Below, piece by piece: positions 11,181 through 21,454 of a DNA stretch of 64,000 bases. The first letter of the stretch is position 1; every line of letters starts with the position of its first letter. The notes under the pieces were generated by a model. The model saw nothing but the letters and a program-made list of their open reading frames with translations, was not told the DNA's origin and ran no database searches. Both the position numbers and the translations under genes were made by a program. Source of the DNA: Caenorhabditis remanei (lineage: Eukaryota; Nematoda; Chromadorea; Rhabditida; Rhabditidae); the NCBI RefSeq assembly GCF_010183535.1, contig NC_071331.1, positions 2,480,001 to 2,544,000 of the forward strand, read 5' to 3'.

Positions 11181-11751
11181 CAGCGTCTCGGAAATAATGA
11201 ACTACGATAAGATGAGATATCAAATGCCGATTCTCCAGGTGCAGACTACATTTTTCGAGATTTATAGAACCCCCAATCTGTCTACGCTCACAACAATTCC
11301 TAGCAAAAACGGTTTCTACATAAGCTCTTCAGAAAACGGTATATTTTGTAGGCAATTTTGTTTTTTCATTAATGATTTCTTAATGCCCAAATGTCATTGA
11401 TCTCTTCCTTTGTGTAAAGCGAATCGTCTGAATGCGGAATCTTCTATAAAAAATGTTCTTTAAGCACCGAACAGAAAAAATGTTTTTGAGAAACCAGTAC
11501 ACACTATTGAGAATAGGAATTTAGCTTGTTGATAACAAATATTGGAAACAGAGAGTATGGGTTCAAGTCTCTGTGTGTCAGGACTCCCGAATTATAACTT
11601 TCGTCAGGTTTTTGAAATTGGATACTCAACGACCGACTGTCTGAAATTTGGATAATTTGTCAATGAAACACTTCGGAAACTGTAATTTTCAGATTGTTAT
11701 AAACATCAGCTTAACAGGGTATGACACTCGTGCGTCTCTCTTTTTAAAATT

Positions 11752-11819
11752 TGTCAAACTAACGGTCGTTTATCATCTGAAAAACTTTTGAATTTCAGAT
11801 TATGAAGTTTATGAAACAG
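11752..11819 (-). ncRNA. candidate 21U-RNA locus, core 11812-11819
   Basis: Exact core CTGTTTCA on the minus strand. YRNT start at 11772, spacing 40 nt. Confidence 0.65.
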
Positions 11820-12610
11820 AAGTAATAAGTTTGTATTTTACCTATGTTTATGCCCGTAAATCAAAATTACCGAAAGTAAATTTTTGAATGAATAATCATT
11901 TATGATTATCAAGTAGCAAAATTGAATTGTCTAGACTCAGTGAAATATCTTCCTCTAGTAATTTTTTCCGCTGTGAACATTGTTAATCCACTGAACCTGC
12001 TATTCAATTCTAATCGCTCTAATTGCATCAATACTCGAAAAAGAGAAATACAGTAACAGAAATTTTTTTGTCAGTCAGTGTGTCCGGAGATCCGATTTTT
12101 TCATTTACCGCCAATTCCGAAAACTAAACGGCTTCTAGATTAATCATTTCAGAAATTGTAGATTTCTTTTTTCAAGGGCATTCTAATATATGTGATACTG
12201 TTTATACGAAAGAACGACATTATTGCTTCTCTAACAAAACAATCAAGTAGCACTAATTTTTTTAGCAGTTTAGAAACTGTAAGTTTTTGGATTGTTGTAT
12301 TTAGAAGAATCATATTGTGGGGAATTTCATTAGTTCCTGAATAGAAGTTGTCCGAAACAGTGAAAAAATTTGAAAAGTGATATTGATAATAACTTCACTT
12401 GCCCTTATCTCCGTGATTCAAAGTATTTGTTTTCTTTTTCCCAAGGTTGAGTTGGTTCAGTTGCATGTCAATTTTTTATCATCAAGAATCAATATTGCAA
12501 TATCTGCTTTTGTCTAATAGAAGTTCTGGAACAGTAGTGTTTGGAATATCTAGAAGATGATGACTTTAAAAAAAAAGATAAAATGAATGCTGGGTCAGAT
12601 TATAATTTAG

Positions 12611-12679
12611 AGGACCAAAAAAACGTTCCAATTATCAAAATTGTTGAACGTTGCTGATTAAACCAATGCTGTGAAACAG
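12611..12679 (-). ncRNA. candidate 21U-RNA locus, core 12672-12679
   Basis: Exact core CTGTTTCA on the minus strand. YRNT start at 12631, spacing 41 nt. A second unit in the same orientation follows about 110 bp away. Confidence 0.62.
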
Positions 12680-12724
12680 TGAGAAAAAATATTGAATCTG
12701 ATACTGGGTTGTTTTTTCAAATTG

Positions 12725-12792
12725 TTTTAAGACAAACTACGTTTAATGAATGGGTCACAAAATCATATGTTTTCACATAATTTTTGAAACAG
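12725..12792 (-). ncRNA. candidate 21U-RNA locus, core 12785-12792
   Basis: Exact core CTGTTTCA on the minus strand. YRNT start at 12745, spacing 40 nt. It lies about 120 bp from the hAT element at 12913. Confidence 0.65.
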
Positions 12793-12912
12793 AAATCGTG
12801 GATTTCCAACTTTTTTTGAAAAAAAAGCCGTTTCATAAAGAAGATAACTGTGTCAGAAATTATGCCATTTGTTCGGAATGGTTTATAGTTGAATTCTGAC
12901 GGTGGTTTTATC

Positions 12913-13164
12913 CAGACTTGTCAAAAATCGGGCCGGCCCGGGCCAAAATTTTTCCTGATTTCAAAAAATGGGAACCCGTTTTTACCAAATTTTATTTGAA
13001 ATTAAAAAAAAATAGAGTAAAAATGCTTAAATTATCATACATATTCACATTTTTCCTAAAATTTCAAAAAAATTTCCAAAAAAAATCAAAAACTCAAAAT
13101 GTTTCAAAAGAGCCGGGCCGGGCCGAAATTTTTCCTGAGTTCGGCCCGGCCCGTGACAACTCTG
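12913..13164. mobile_element. complete hAT-type MITE, 252 bp, GGGCCGGGCC family
   Basis: Ends CAGACTTGTCA and TGACAACTCTG with GGGCCGGCCCGGGCC and GGGCCGGGCC blocks just inside. Flanked by GTTTTATC (12905-12912) and GTTTTATT (13165-13172), an 8-bp duplication with one change. No coding capacity. Confidence 0.82.
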
Positions 13165-13264
13165 GTTTTATTAAGTACGCTTATATATGCTCACGTGACA
13201 TTCAAATTGTTTCAAAAATCGTTAGATTACTGGCTTATAATTGTTCATTAATTTTTTCACATAC

Positions 13265-13604
13265 ATGTGAAACTGGACTGAAATTGTGATTGAGAACGGC
13301 TCATATTTATCATAGAAATATTTGTAAGCAGTTATGTTTTAGATGATCCAAATATGATGCATGACGACTGACCTATTTTTTCCTTTTTCTATTTTTCCAA
13401 TTCCAATTCAAAACCACCCCTCTGCTTCTCACCCATTCTATAATCGTTCCAGATGGTGCCACACGTGTGTATCTTTCGAATATTTTCGCGAATTGAGAAA
13501 TAAATTGGTTCAAGCTGCCAACACACACCTGCACCATTACAAAAAAAACATCTGGTCGCCAGATTTTGTCAGTATTCAAACCCGATTCAAAAACCAAAAA
13601 AGGG
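13265..13604. other. no gene seen; 3' flank of the tRNA
   Basis: AT-rich sequence with a pyrimidine run near 13375-13410. No piRNA core or repeat recognised. TTTTTTGG-type runs at about 13590-13600 (minus strand) can act as the tRNA's polymerase III terminator. Confidence 0.35.
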
Positions 13605-13677
13605 TGATCTCGGGCGGGATCGAACCGCCGACCTTCTGTGTGTTAGACAGATGTGATAACCACTACACCACGAGACC
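13605..13677 (-). tRNA. tRNA-Val (AAC)
   Basis: A 73-nt cloverleaf on the minus strand. Acceptor arms GGTCTCG and CGAGATC(A) pair with one wobble. The A box reads TGGTGTAGTGG and the B box GGTTCGATCCC. The anticodon stem TCTGT/ACAGA holds the loop CTAACAC, giving anticodon AAC. T stem GGCGG/CCGCC is perfect. CCA is not encoded, as expected in eukaryotes. No intron. Looks functional; the only intact conventional gene I can support here. Confidence 0.95.
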
Positions 13678-13817
13678 GCATGTAAAAAGTGGTCGACAGG
13701 GTGTTCAAGTGCAAGGTCGGTACGGGAAAAGAGGAGACAGCTCCCTCCGCCGACTCTACATTTATAAAGACTTCTCGTCGCTGCGTCTCTCGGCCTGCTT
13801 ACACAGGTAAAACGCCA

Positions 13818-14085
13818 GGGAGTCATGAATGGGTCATCGATGGCTAAAGTGCTATATGGGCGAAATATGGTCCATCGATGCCCCATATTTGACACATTCA
13901 CTCACCCATCGGCGCCAATGGGTGAAAAATGGGGGAAGTCACGATGGGTGAAAAATGTGCCATAAATGGTCCATTCGGATATCCATCGATGACCCATTAT
14001 TTAAACATTGGCGTAAACTTGATTTTTGGGGAAAAATTCTTTCACGATGAGTCACGAATGGGTCATCGATGCGTCATCGTAAACC
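13818..14085. repeat. cluster of ATGGGTCATCGATG repeats
   Basis: The motif occurs forward at about 13829 and 14058 and inverted at about 13983, with weaker forms near 13867, 13898 and 13943 (GATGGGTGAAAAATG). The first and last lie in longer direct repeats, GAGTCATGAATGGGTCATCG and GAGTCACGAATGGGTCATCG. Each contains the palindrome ATCGAT. Probably an unnamed small mobile or minisatellite element upstream of the tRNA. Confidence 0.6.
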
Positions 14086-14411
14086 AGAACGCGTGGTTTG
14101 CAGCGTTGGCATTCTGTTTTTCTTTTCACTTTGTCGCTATTTTACTCAATTTTATCATTATTTTGTTTTTCTTATTCATATTTTCAAGTTTCGTTATAGA
14201 ATGAATTTTCAGAAACAAATCGGGAGGGAAAAAGTGAACAATTCACAGATAAGTGTTGACAAAGATGAACCACTTCAAGACGGTTTTGAGTTAAGAAAAT
14301 ATCGTGAGTTCAGATTTTGAAATATTAGGTACTTGATGATTGCGTCTCAAGAATATGGATTTTATTAGTAAAATTTGAAAAAAAGTTAAAGAAATTTGGT
14401 CAAAAGATATG

Positions 14412-14764
14412 TACAGTACCGGTCAAAAGGTTATGGAGTTTGGGCGTTTTCAGTGGAAATTGTCCAACCTTGACAGTGTGTCATGGCAATACTGATTATC
14501 CCATCAAGTAGATTTTTAATGAATTATACATAACAAAGGTAGAGCTCCATTTTTGTAGTTGACAACTTTTTCGTACTGGCACTCCCTAGAGATTTATGGT
14601 CATTTTTAGAAAAATCTGATTAAAAAATCACTGAAATGGGACGATTTGAACGAGAAATTACTTTGTCGATATGTAACTCTCTAGGGAGTGCTTGTACAGA
14701 AAAGTCGTCAACTACAAAAATGAAGCTCTACTCTTGATCTATAAGATCCATTAAAAATCTACTT
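14412..14764. mobile_element. Tc1-like palindromic MITE, right terminus lost
   Basis: Begins TACAGTACCGGTCAAAAGG, which resembles the Tc1 end (TACAGTGCTGGCCAAAAAG). Inside it, arms at 14506-14596 and 14674-14764 form an imperfect hairpin (AAGTAGATTTTTAATG against CATTAAAAATCTACTT; GCACTCCCTAGAGA against its complement). A fragment of the GGGCCGGGCC hAT family abuts the right side, so the outer right terminus is missing. Confidence 0.65.
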
Positions 14765-14768
14765 AATT

Positions 14769-14960
14769 ATACTTGCAAATTTACGGCCGGGCTTCAAAAA
14801 TAGGTACCAAATTTTTTGAATTTTTTTGAAATTTTACATTAAAAATTTCAATTTTTGATGCATAACTATCGATTGAATTCTGAAGTATAGTAAAAAAAAT
14901 TCGACATTTTTGGGAAAAAATTCTAAAAAATTCAAACTTTCGTTTAAAATAAAAAATTTA
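14769..14960. mobile_element. hAT-type MITE fragment (GGGCCGGGCC family)
   Basis: Starts ATACTTGCAAATTTACGGCC. The AT-rich remainder is an inverted match of 2400-2575, as expected if this is the opposite end of the same long element. The GC-rich block is reduced to CGGCCGGGC. Confidence 0.5.
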
Positions 14961-16133
14961 TATGGTAAAAATGATAATTTAAAAAAAAAAACCATACATT
15001 CTAGCTGTAGGAGTGAAAAAGTGTTTTTTAAACGCTTTTTTTGCTTTAAATTGTATTTTTCAGCCAGAAATTATCTTTTTTTCTGAAATTCCAACGGAAA
15101 TTGATTGTTTTTAACTTAAAACTCGTGAAAGTAAAACACTTTTTTAATTTTCATTATTTCAAAATGATGCTAGCAGAGTTTATGCAACAGTTCTTATCGA
15201 AATACTCTTGAGAAACGTCTCAATATCTCTGCGTCGCTTAATACCGCATCTTATTTCCCTGAGTTTCAGTTGAGCGCAGATGTATGAACACTCTGGTGCT
15301 CTGGTGATAATGTTTGATTTCAAATTTCAATTTACCAGTAGCATGAAATTAATGTTTCAGATATTGGCGAACCGTTTAGCTGTTACTTTGGTATTTGATT
15401 TTGTGACGGAAATTTGTAGTAAAAAGAAAAACGGTTTCCTTTATATTTGGAAACAAACATTTTCCTTACTCATATAACCGTTTTACAAAAAACTTTCATT
15501 GTGAAGTCAACGGTTTTGCTTGATGTTCCTAGAAATAAAAAGTTGATGAAACTGACTTTTTTTTCAAAGTAAGTATTACCACCTTGTTGTAGTTCTATTT
15601 ATTTCTGTGTTTCGAAGAAAAATTATTAAAAAAATTAACTGTTATTGGAATGCAGTTTATCAATTGAGATCTGTTGGGAACAGCGAATTCACAAAAACAA
15701 ACAAATAATTTACCTGTCTGAAATTTTTATTAGAAAATTTAAAACTCATGAAAACAAAAGAAAATTATGTGAAAATTTTTATAACTAGATTCAGAGACTT
15801 TTACTAGCGCACTTATGTCATTTTCGTGCTTTTTGAAATTTTATTGAGCACATTTCAGGTCAATAGCTATCTGAATGAATTATGAAACATAATTCGTTAT
15901 TAAAATCATTGAAACATTGGTAGAATCGCTCATTAAGTGTAGGATATATTGAATTATCTCAGAACTTGTTCCTTGCGGAGTTTAAAAGGGCCGTGGCGCA
16001 GATTAAGTTGCCTCATTTATTAGAATTTTCACAACTATTATTCAACTTGAATAGGTTATCTCTCTATTTTAAAAATTTTATTAAAATTCTGGAGTTTTAT
16101 AAACGTCGTATACTAATGCGCTACCCTATATAT
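14961..16133. other. no gene seen
   Basis: AT-rich. Around 15205-15290 is a decayed copy of the element at 18260-18370 (CTCAATATCTCTGCG...GTTGAGCGCAG). No exact piRNA core. Confidence 0.35.
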
Positions 16134-16200
16134 CTGTTTCAATACTGTTAGTTTTCAGAAGCAGGTTTCAGGAACTTGATATAATTTCCAAATGTTTCAA
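16134..16200 (+). ncRNA. candidate 21U-RNA locus, core 16134-16141
   Basis: Exact core CTGTTTCA on the plus strand. YRNT start at 16180, spacing 39 nt. The hAT element at 16323 begins about 120 bp downstream. Confidence 0.65.
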
Positions 16201-16322
16201 AAGTATCTGAAAACATAAACCACAGATGTTCTTAATATTTTCATAGCGTTCTCTTGAACTGACATCTATTTTTTAAACTACTGCATGAAATGCAATGTTT
16301 TTTGCACCGCTGTGCTTGTGGA

Positions 16323-17160
16323 CAGTGTGTGCTTTCGAAGCAATTTCGAAAGAATTTTCGAAAAATCTTTCGAAAAATCTTTCGAAATTTTTTCGAAATT
16401 ATTTCGAAAGAATTATTTCGAAATTATTTCGAAAGATTTTCGAAAAATCTTTCGAAAGATCTTTCGAAAAAATTTCGAAATTTTTTCGAAAGAAATTTTT
16501 CGAAATTTTTTCGAAATTATATCGAAAGATCTTTCGAAAGATTCTTCGAAAGATTTTCGAAAGATCTTTCGAAAGATTTTTCGAAAGGTTTTCGAAAGAT
16601 CTTTCGAAAGATCTTTCGAAATTAATTACTGTAGCTTTAAAGGCGCATAGCAAAAAAGTTTTCATACAGTATACAAAAATTACTAAATCAGCCGTCTTCT
16701 ACCAAATTTAGTGAAGTTTTGGTGTTTTATAGCAATAAATTTTCAAAATTTCCCCTGAACATATATTTAATCTCCAAAAGACTGGTTAATTGAAAGTACC
16801 AACAAAAAAAAGAAAAAAAATTGAATTTGAAAACAACAACGATGCTCCGAAATCCCACTCCGCGCTCTCTTTAGCGAAAATTGTTTTTGAAACAACTTTC
16901 GGTTTCTTTCGGAAAATCTTTCGAAAGATCTTTCGAAAGATCTTTCGAAAGAATTTCGAAAGATTTCGAAACTTTCGAAATTTTTTCGAAAGATTTTCGA
17001 AAGTTTCGAAATCTTTCGAAATTTTTTCGAAAGGTTTTCGAAAGATTCGAAGTCTTTCGAAATTTTTTCGAAAGATTTTCGAAAGATCTTTCGAAAAATC
17101 TTTCGAAAGATCTTTCGAAATCTGAATTTCTCGAAATAAAAATTTCGAAAGCACACACTG
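16323..17160. mobile_element. hAT-type MITE with TTTCGAAAGATC arrays, 838 bp
   Basis: Termini CAGTGTGTGCTTTCGAA and TTCGAAAGCACACACTG are perfect inverted repeats, flanked by a perfect 8-bp duplication CTTGTGGA (16315-16322 and 17161-17168). Just inside each end is an array of short self-complementary units built on TCTTTCGAAAGA (about 16340-16621 and 16915-17145). A 290-bp AT-rich centre carries no coding sequence. The open frames of 90-140 codons here, rich in FRKIFRK, read straight through the array on both strands and are not genes. Confidence 0.88.
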
Positions 17161-17313
17161 CTTGTGGATCTTTGAGAAATTTAATTTTGACATTTATACT
17201 AAAATTACATTGTCTTCTAGAAATTGTCTTCTAGAATTATGAACCGCGTGAATCTGTTAAAAATAAACTGAGGCCAGGGACCATTATTTTAACAAACAAA
17301 GCATCAATTACAG

Positions 17314-17708
17314 CGGCGATAGCTGAAATGGAATCAATTCATCGATTTCCTTGAAGGTTTGTAATAGTATTCAGCATTCCTTATTCAAAATAAATTTTTT
17401 CAGTGAGGAAATTCGATAAAATTGGGCAGAACTACTTCTCAAGCACGCATCGTCCGGAGGGAGTAACCCATTTTCGAAAGTAAGTTAACTGAATAATTTT
17501 ATTTTATTCATCAATTAGTTGATTTTTTTCAGAAACACAAAGGGAAAAACTGAAATCAACGACTGATATATGCTTCTACCTCAGTGGATTTCGATGGATT
17601 TCAAGGACACGACTGCCCGACAAACTTGTGATTTCCATGTCTAATTTGCTATGTTTTCTTCCTATTTTCATTATTTTTAATGTTCCTGTTTTTCTTTCTT
17701 TAAATAAA
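17314..17708 (+). other. exon-intron-like stretch, possible decayed or noncoding transcript
   Basis: Signals in order: acceptor TTACAG at 17313; 43-nt exon; donor AAG|GTTTGT and a 47-nt intron 17357-17403 ending TTTTTTCAG; 76-nt exon; donor AAA|GTAAGT and a 53-nt intron 17480-17532 ending TTTTTTTCAG; last exon with AATAAA at 17703-17708. Intron sizes are typical of Caenorhabditis. The first exon has stops in all frames; one frame stays open through the second and third exons. No known protein recognised. Confidence 0.3.
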
Positions 17709-17732
17709 ATAGTAATTTTATCACTAATCTTC

Positions 17733-18010
17733 CTTGTTAAATGACGATCTCAACCGGGAAACAAAAGTAGGGAGGGGGCTGGCGGTGGGAGGAAGAGAAG
17801 CAACTTTTTCGGCGCACGGACTCGAAACGGACCGTATATGACGCACACATATCGTCCTTAGCTACTTCTTTTTGAGTCCGGCGCGGACGCGTATATGGTC
17901 CGTATTTCGTCGCTGGCCAACTACCTGTGTATACCCCCGCACGAGGTGGCGGCCGGTGGAGGGCGTTGATAAGCACGGTGTTTTTGGATGAGGGGATGGA
18001 AGTAGTGGGT
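17733..18010. other. GC-rich block with imperfect inverted repeat
   Basis: ACGGACCGTATATGACGC (about 17827-17844) is near-complementary to GCGTATATGGTCCGT (about 17888-17902). Rich in GGTGG and CCGCC. No open frame worth reporting. Could be a promoter island or part of an unrecognised element. Confidence 0.35.
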
Positions 18011-18259
18011 GATAAAGGGTAAGCAGCAAGTGCGCTCTGATGATAAAATTGTAGATTTCAACAGTTTTTAGGAGTTTTGAAGGATTTTGAAGGGGTTGGG
18101 GGCCTATTTTTGAATTAAAAGTTTTTGGGCGATGTAAAGGATTTCTGAAAAATGTTCAATTCGTTCTCTAGCAACAAGCATGTTATTGTAAAACAGCTCT
18201 TTGGATAATTTTGGTACATGCAAGAGGTTTTCAGTGAATTTTCATATTAGCTCGGCAGA

Positions 18260-18370
18260 GTTCTTACAACTGCGCTCGACCGAAATGCCCTAGAAACGTT
18301 GATCTTTTTCACAGAGTTTCTCAATTTCGCATACAATTTTATTCCATTTCGGTAGAGCGCGGTTGTAACA
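18260..18370. mobile_element. short inverted-repeat element (TTACAACCGCGCTC family)
   Basis: Left end GTTCTTACAACTGCGCTCGA, right end TTTCGGTAGAGCGCGGTTGT, which are near-complementary. The interior TCTCAATTTCGCATACAATTT recurs with the right end at 25700-25762 and, more decayed, at 30860-30905. Confidence 0.6.
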
Positions 18371-18559
18371 ATTTTCAGAAAAATGTACCTGTTTCTACAA
18401 GTTTTTAAAAGTTTCAGATGAACTCGACAATACAATGGTTGTGTCTATTCTCACAAAGCAAACTTAATCTTCACGATTTTCGACATCTTAAAGTAGTTTA
18501 AAAGTGTTTCCATTACTATTTTTATTTATAGAACTGCAAAAAATAAGCTGTTCAGATTT

Positions 18560-18750
18560 GCGAATTTTTTCCAGGAACTAGTTTTTTTCTCGTGGATTGT
18601 TGCCACCTGATCACTGACAAAATTCAAATCCATCATGAAAGCGGAAAATTTTTGAAAACTTTCCCACTCTAAACTTTTACGATTACCACCTGTTACCCCA
18701 TTAAGGACTATGAGACTCCCTGATTTGTACTTAAGATAAACGGAGGGTAT
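18560..18750. repeat. dispersed block: CACCTGTTACCCCATTAAGG
   Basis: Shared with 37050-37225, 44860-45025 and 47975-48155. All copies carry TTGCCACCTG, CAAATCCATCAT, ACTCCCTGATTTGTACTT (with small changes) and GATAAACGGAGGG in that order. In the other copies it lies between piRNA units. Function unknown. Confidence 0.65.
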
Positions 18751-18753
18751 ACA

Positions 18754-19618
18754 CTCGGCTACTTCCTGCAACAGTTACGCAGCATTTACAGCTTTTGCAA
18801 CAGTTACGCGACAAGATTGCAACAGTTCCACAGCAGTTAGGAAAAATCAGAACATATGCAACAGTTACACAGCTTTCACGTCGCTGCGACTGATGGTTCC
18901 CTTGTTTTTGGGGCATGCACCAGTTGTACAACAATCTCACAACAGTCGCGCAGCAACTGTATATTCGCTCCAATGCAAATTGGAGTTTGGCTGCATTTTT
19001 CCATTTTTTCCAATGATTATTTATTGTCTATTTGACAAGTTTTATCATTTTCCCGACTTATTTTTACTCTATTTTTTGAAAATATTATTTTTCAGAAGAA
19101 GAATGTCTCTGGATGGCAGAAACGATTCAGAGAGAGCAGCTGATCGACATAATTCGCCTATTCGATAAAAACTTGGACTTTTGATGCGTTTTCAGTAAGA
19201 GATGATATAAAAATGTGAGTTGTTTCCAACCGAATTTCATTGAAACATTCTTTTTCAGTTCTAGAGTCGATGAGCTTGGGGCACCGGACGTCTACAGATA
19301 GTAGGAACTTGGAAACTTCATCGACTGTCGGTCAACATGGAATTTCAATGACATTTCTAAGTTTTTTGTTTTTGCTTTTATTTCTTTAAATTTTATATTC
19401 TTAAAATAAATATTAATTATTATTTCTGTTATTCTGTTCACAAATTAAATATACTGATTAGAAACGAGAAGTAATGAGCGCATGCAGCACGCCGGCAGCA
19501 CTGATGCAACAACTGTGCAGCATTCATGCAACACTTGCGCGCCTCTGACGCAGCAGGAGTAAACTCTACGAATAACTGCTGCGTTAGTGCTGCACAACTG
19601 TAGCGGAAAGTAGCCGAG
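18754..19618. mobile_element. inverted-repeat element carrying exon-like sequence, 865 bp
   Basis: Ends CTCGGCTACTTCCTGCAACA and (complement) CTCGGCTACTTTCCGCTACA. Behind each end are loosely repeated 15-17-mers: GCAACAGTTACGCAGC-like at 18767-18895, and GCAGCACTGATGCAACA-like at 19478-19600. The same flank without the element occurs near 37217, 45021 and 48148, so it is an insertion. Target duplication unclear. The centre holds a spliced-gene-like 3' end (19096-19410). Confidence 0.7.
19096..19410 (+). other. exon-intron-like stretch inside an inverted-repeat element
   Basis: Acceptor TTTTTCAG at 19095; exon to 19214 with a frame open for 28 codons from its start; donor AAT|GTGAGT; 44-nt intron 19215-19258 ending CTTTTTCAG; last exon with AATAAA at 19405-19410. 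It could be a gene 3' end captured by the element, or the element's own remnant gene. No family recognised. Confidence 0.3.
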
Positions 19619-19694
19619 CAGCAAGACAATGGCAGTGAAAAAGAGAGAGGGGTGAAGTTTGGTCTGTTTGTGTGTCCAGATGTCCAAACATTTT

Positions 19695-19762
19695 CTGTTT
19701 CAATATGTCGTAAAACACAGCTTTCAAGGTGAGTAGTTTACTAAAATGTATTTATTCCTAAA
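19695..19762 (+). ncRNA. candidate 21U-RNA locus, core 19695-19702
   Basis: Exact core CTGTTTCA on the plus strand. YRNT start at 19742, spacing 40 nt. A GTGTGTCCAGATGTCC tract (about 19668-19685) lies just upstream of the core on the same strand. Confidence 0.65.
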
Positions 19763-20046
19763 ATCAAATTTTCAAGAAACAGTAACAATAATTCTTCCGT
19801 TTTTCCCTATTGTATGTCTGTCTGTGTGTTTGGATGTTCAAATGTCTGTTCATGTCATTGTAGTTTCAACAGTCATCTCTCCTGATATCATGGATTGCAC
19901 TTTTAACGCCAGACAGGGAAACATTGTTTTGTATAACAACCTCTCCAGGATAACAAAAGGTGGAAACAGTGAAACACATAAAGGGATAATCTGTGTGCCC
20001 GGGTGTCACGATGTCCAATCAATTCCTCTTGTTCAAATTAGTGAAT

Positions 20047-20117
20047 ATGGCAATAAGTAATGTAGAACCATATATATGTACTGTTGGATGAACAATTTTC
20101 TGAATATACTGAAACCG
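20047..20117 (-). ncRNA. candidate 21U-RNA locus, core 20110-20117 (weak)
   Basis: Variant core CGGTTTCA on the minus strand. The best YRNT start is at 20067, 43 nt away, which is long for this array. Confidence 0.35.
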
Positions 20118-20289
20118 TAGTCTTTTGTTAGTTAGCTATCTGTCTGTATATCTGTGTTTCCGGGTGTCCTGTTTTGCACTGTCCTGTTAGATACGTCAGT
20201 TGAAATGCCATTTATAGCATCTTGAATCTATTCCATTTATAAACATTCTGAAAATGAGATCTATGGAACAGTAATATTCGGTTCAAAAT

Positions 20290-20860
20290 TTGGGTTTTCC
20301 ATAAGATCGCTTGTGTGCCCGGATGTCAAAACATCTGTCTATACTGAGCAATTTGTCCTGAACAAGATTATCTGACAGAAACAGCTTTTACTGCTTATGC
20401 TGCGTGACCGGTCAGTTTGAAATCTTTTAGAAACACTAAATTTTGGTCTGTGTGGCCAGATATCCTTGATTGTTATTTTCCTCTTCTATTTCAACCCGTG
20501 GTTCCTCTATGTATAAGTTTTTAAATAATTCTAGTCAAATTTGAAACAATGTTTGATCATTCTTCTAATTCTTTGCAGATAAGACATTCATGAAGCATTA
20601 GGTTTCCAGGCTTGGTAGTGTCTGTCTGTGAGTCCGTTTTTGTCCGTTTTTGTTATCATTCTTTGTTTTTGATGGTTGCTCTTTAAATAAAAGAAGAAAA
20701 AAAACCACCAACACAACATATCATACCTAATAAGACATTTCTAAAACAGGAAAAAAAAATTTGTGACACTTTGTCTCTGCCAATAAGGATTTCAGAAAAA
20801 ATATGTTTCAGTTACTACAGTAAAAAGTGTCCCTGTTCAGCGGTCTCACTGAAGGCTTAA
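20290..20860. repeat. segmental duplication block 2, copy a
   Basis: Collinear with 22230-22750: shared AACAAGATTATCTGA, CCGGTCAGTTTGAAA, TTTAGAAACACTAAATTTTG and CAGATATCCTTGATT. Cores in it are one base off (AGAAACAG), so its piRNA units look decayed. Confidence 0.65.
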
Positions 20861-20962
20861 ACAAAGTTTCGAAGTCTCGAAATTTCAAAAAATGTGTGAG
20901 GACATTAACTGATTGCAAATTTTCGTTGTTCCGAAGTGAAAGGTACTGTTACTCATTTGTCC

Positions 20963-21449
20963 TGTCGTGACAATAATAGCCCCAGCTATATTGCCACAAC
21001 TGGTACAATCTAACTCGTAGATTATTTCCACGTAATTTATAAAATATACAACGGTGAACTTATTGTTACTCTCAAAGGTTAATTACCTAGCCTACTAATC
21101 ACGTGAAACGAACTTAAGACTCTTATCAAGATGACATTTGCCACGTTTCAATGCCAACATAAGCTATCGAAATGCTATCAATCAGTATCTGAAGTCAATC
21201 GTCTACGTTTCGCCTACTGGAGTCTCTTCTCAACTGCACACATCGACAAGTCATATGCGACCAACAACGCTAATGGACCATCCACCATAGTCAATGCATG
21301 AAGAGATTCCTCCAACTATGGTGTTTCTCCTATTGAGATTGCTCTAATAAACCGTTTGTATAATTCTGTGTTGGTTAACTTTCTAAGTTCACACTCTCTC
21401 ACTCATTGCGGTCGGTTCGGGGTTCACCTGCCCAATAACCGTCGCAACA
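20963..21449 (+). mobile_element. solo LTR, 487 bp
   Basis: Begins TGTCGTGACAATA and ends GTCGCAACA (TG...CA), with a perfect 5-bp duplication TGTCC at 20958-20962 and 21450-21454. A polyadenylation signal CTAATAAACC lies near 21345, about 100 bp before the end, which sets the plus orientation. No internal retroelement genes remain, so this is the product of recombination between two LTRs. The LTR retroelement family is not identified. Confidence 0.82.
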
Positions 21450-21454
21450 TGTCC

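Larger units (their letters stand above)
9508..11690. repeat. segmental duplication block 1, copy b
   Basis: Duplicate of 3430-5680. This copy keeps intact piRNA cores at 9601, 9730, 10701 and 10782 where the other copy has damaged ones. It also carries the inverted-repeat insertion at 11004-11180, absent from the first copy. Confidence 0.7.

Noticed and set aside
16285..16711. Overlapping open frames of 88-138 codons on both strands, rich in SKDLSK and FRKIFRK
   Set aside because: They are the TTTCGAAAGATC array read in different frames; a palindromic repeat without stops opens both strands.
16767..17234. Five further long open frames in the second array
   Set aside because: Same cause: low-complexity array inside the hAT MITE.
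18767..18895. CRISPR-like array of GCAACAGTTACGCAGC repeats
   Set aside because: Nematode-like context, irregular spacing, imperfect repeats; it is the subterminal part of an inverted-repeat element.
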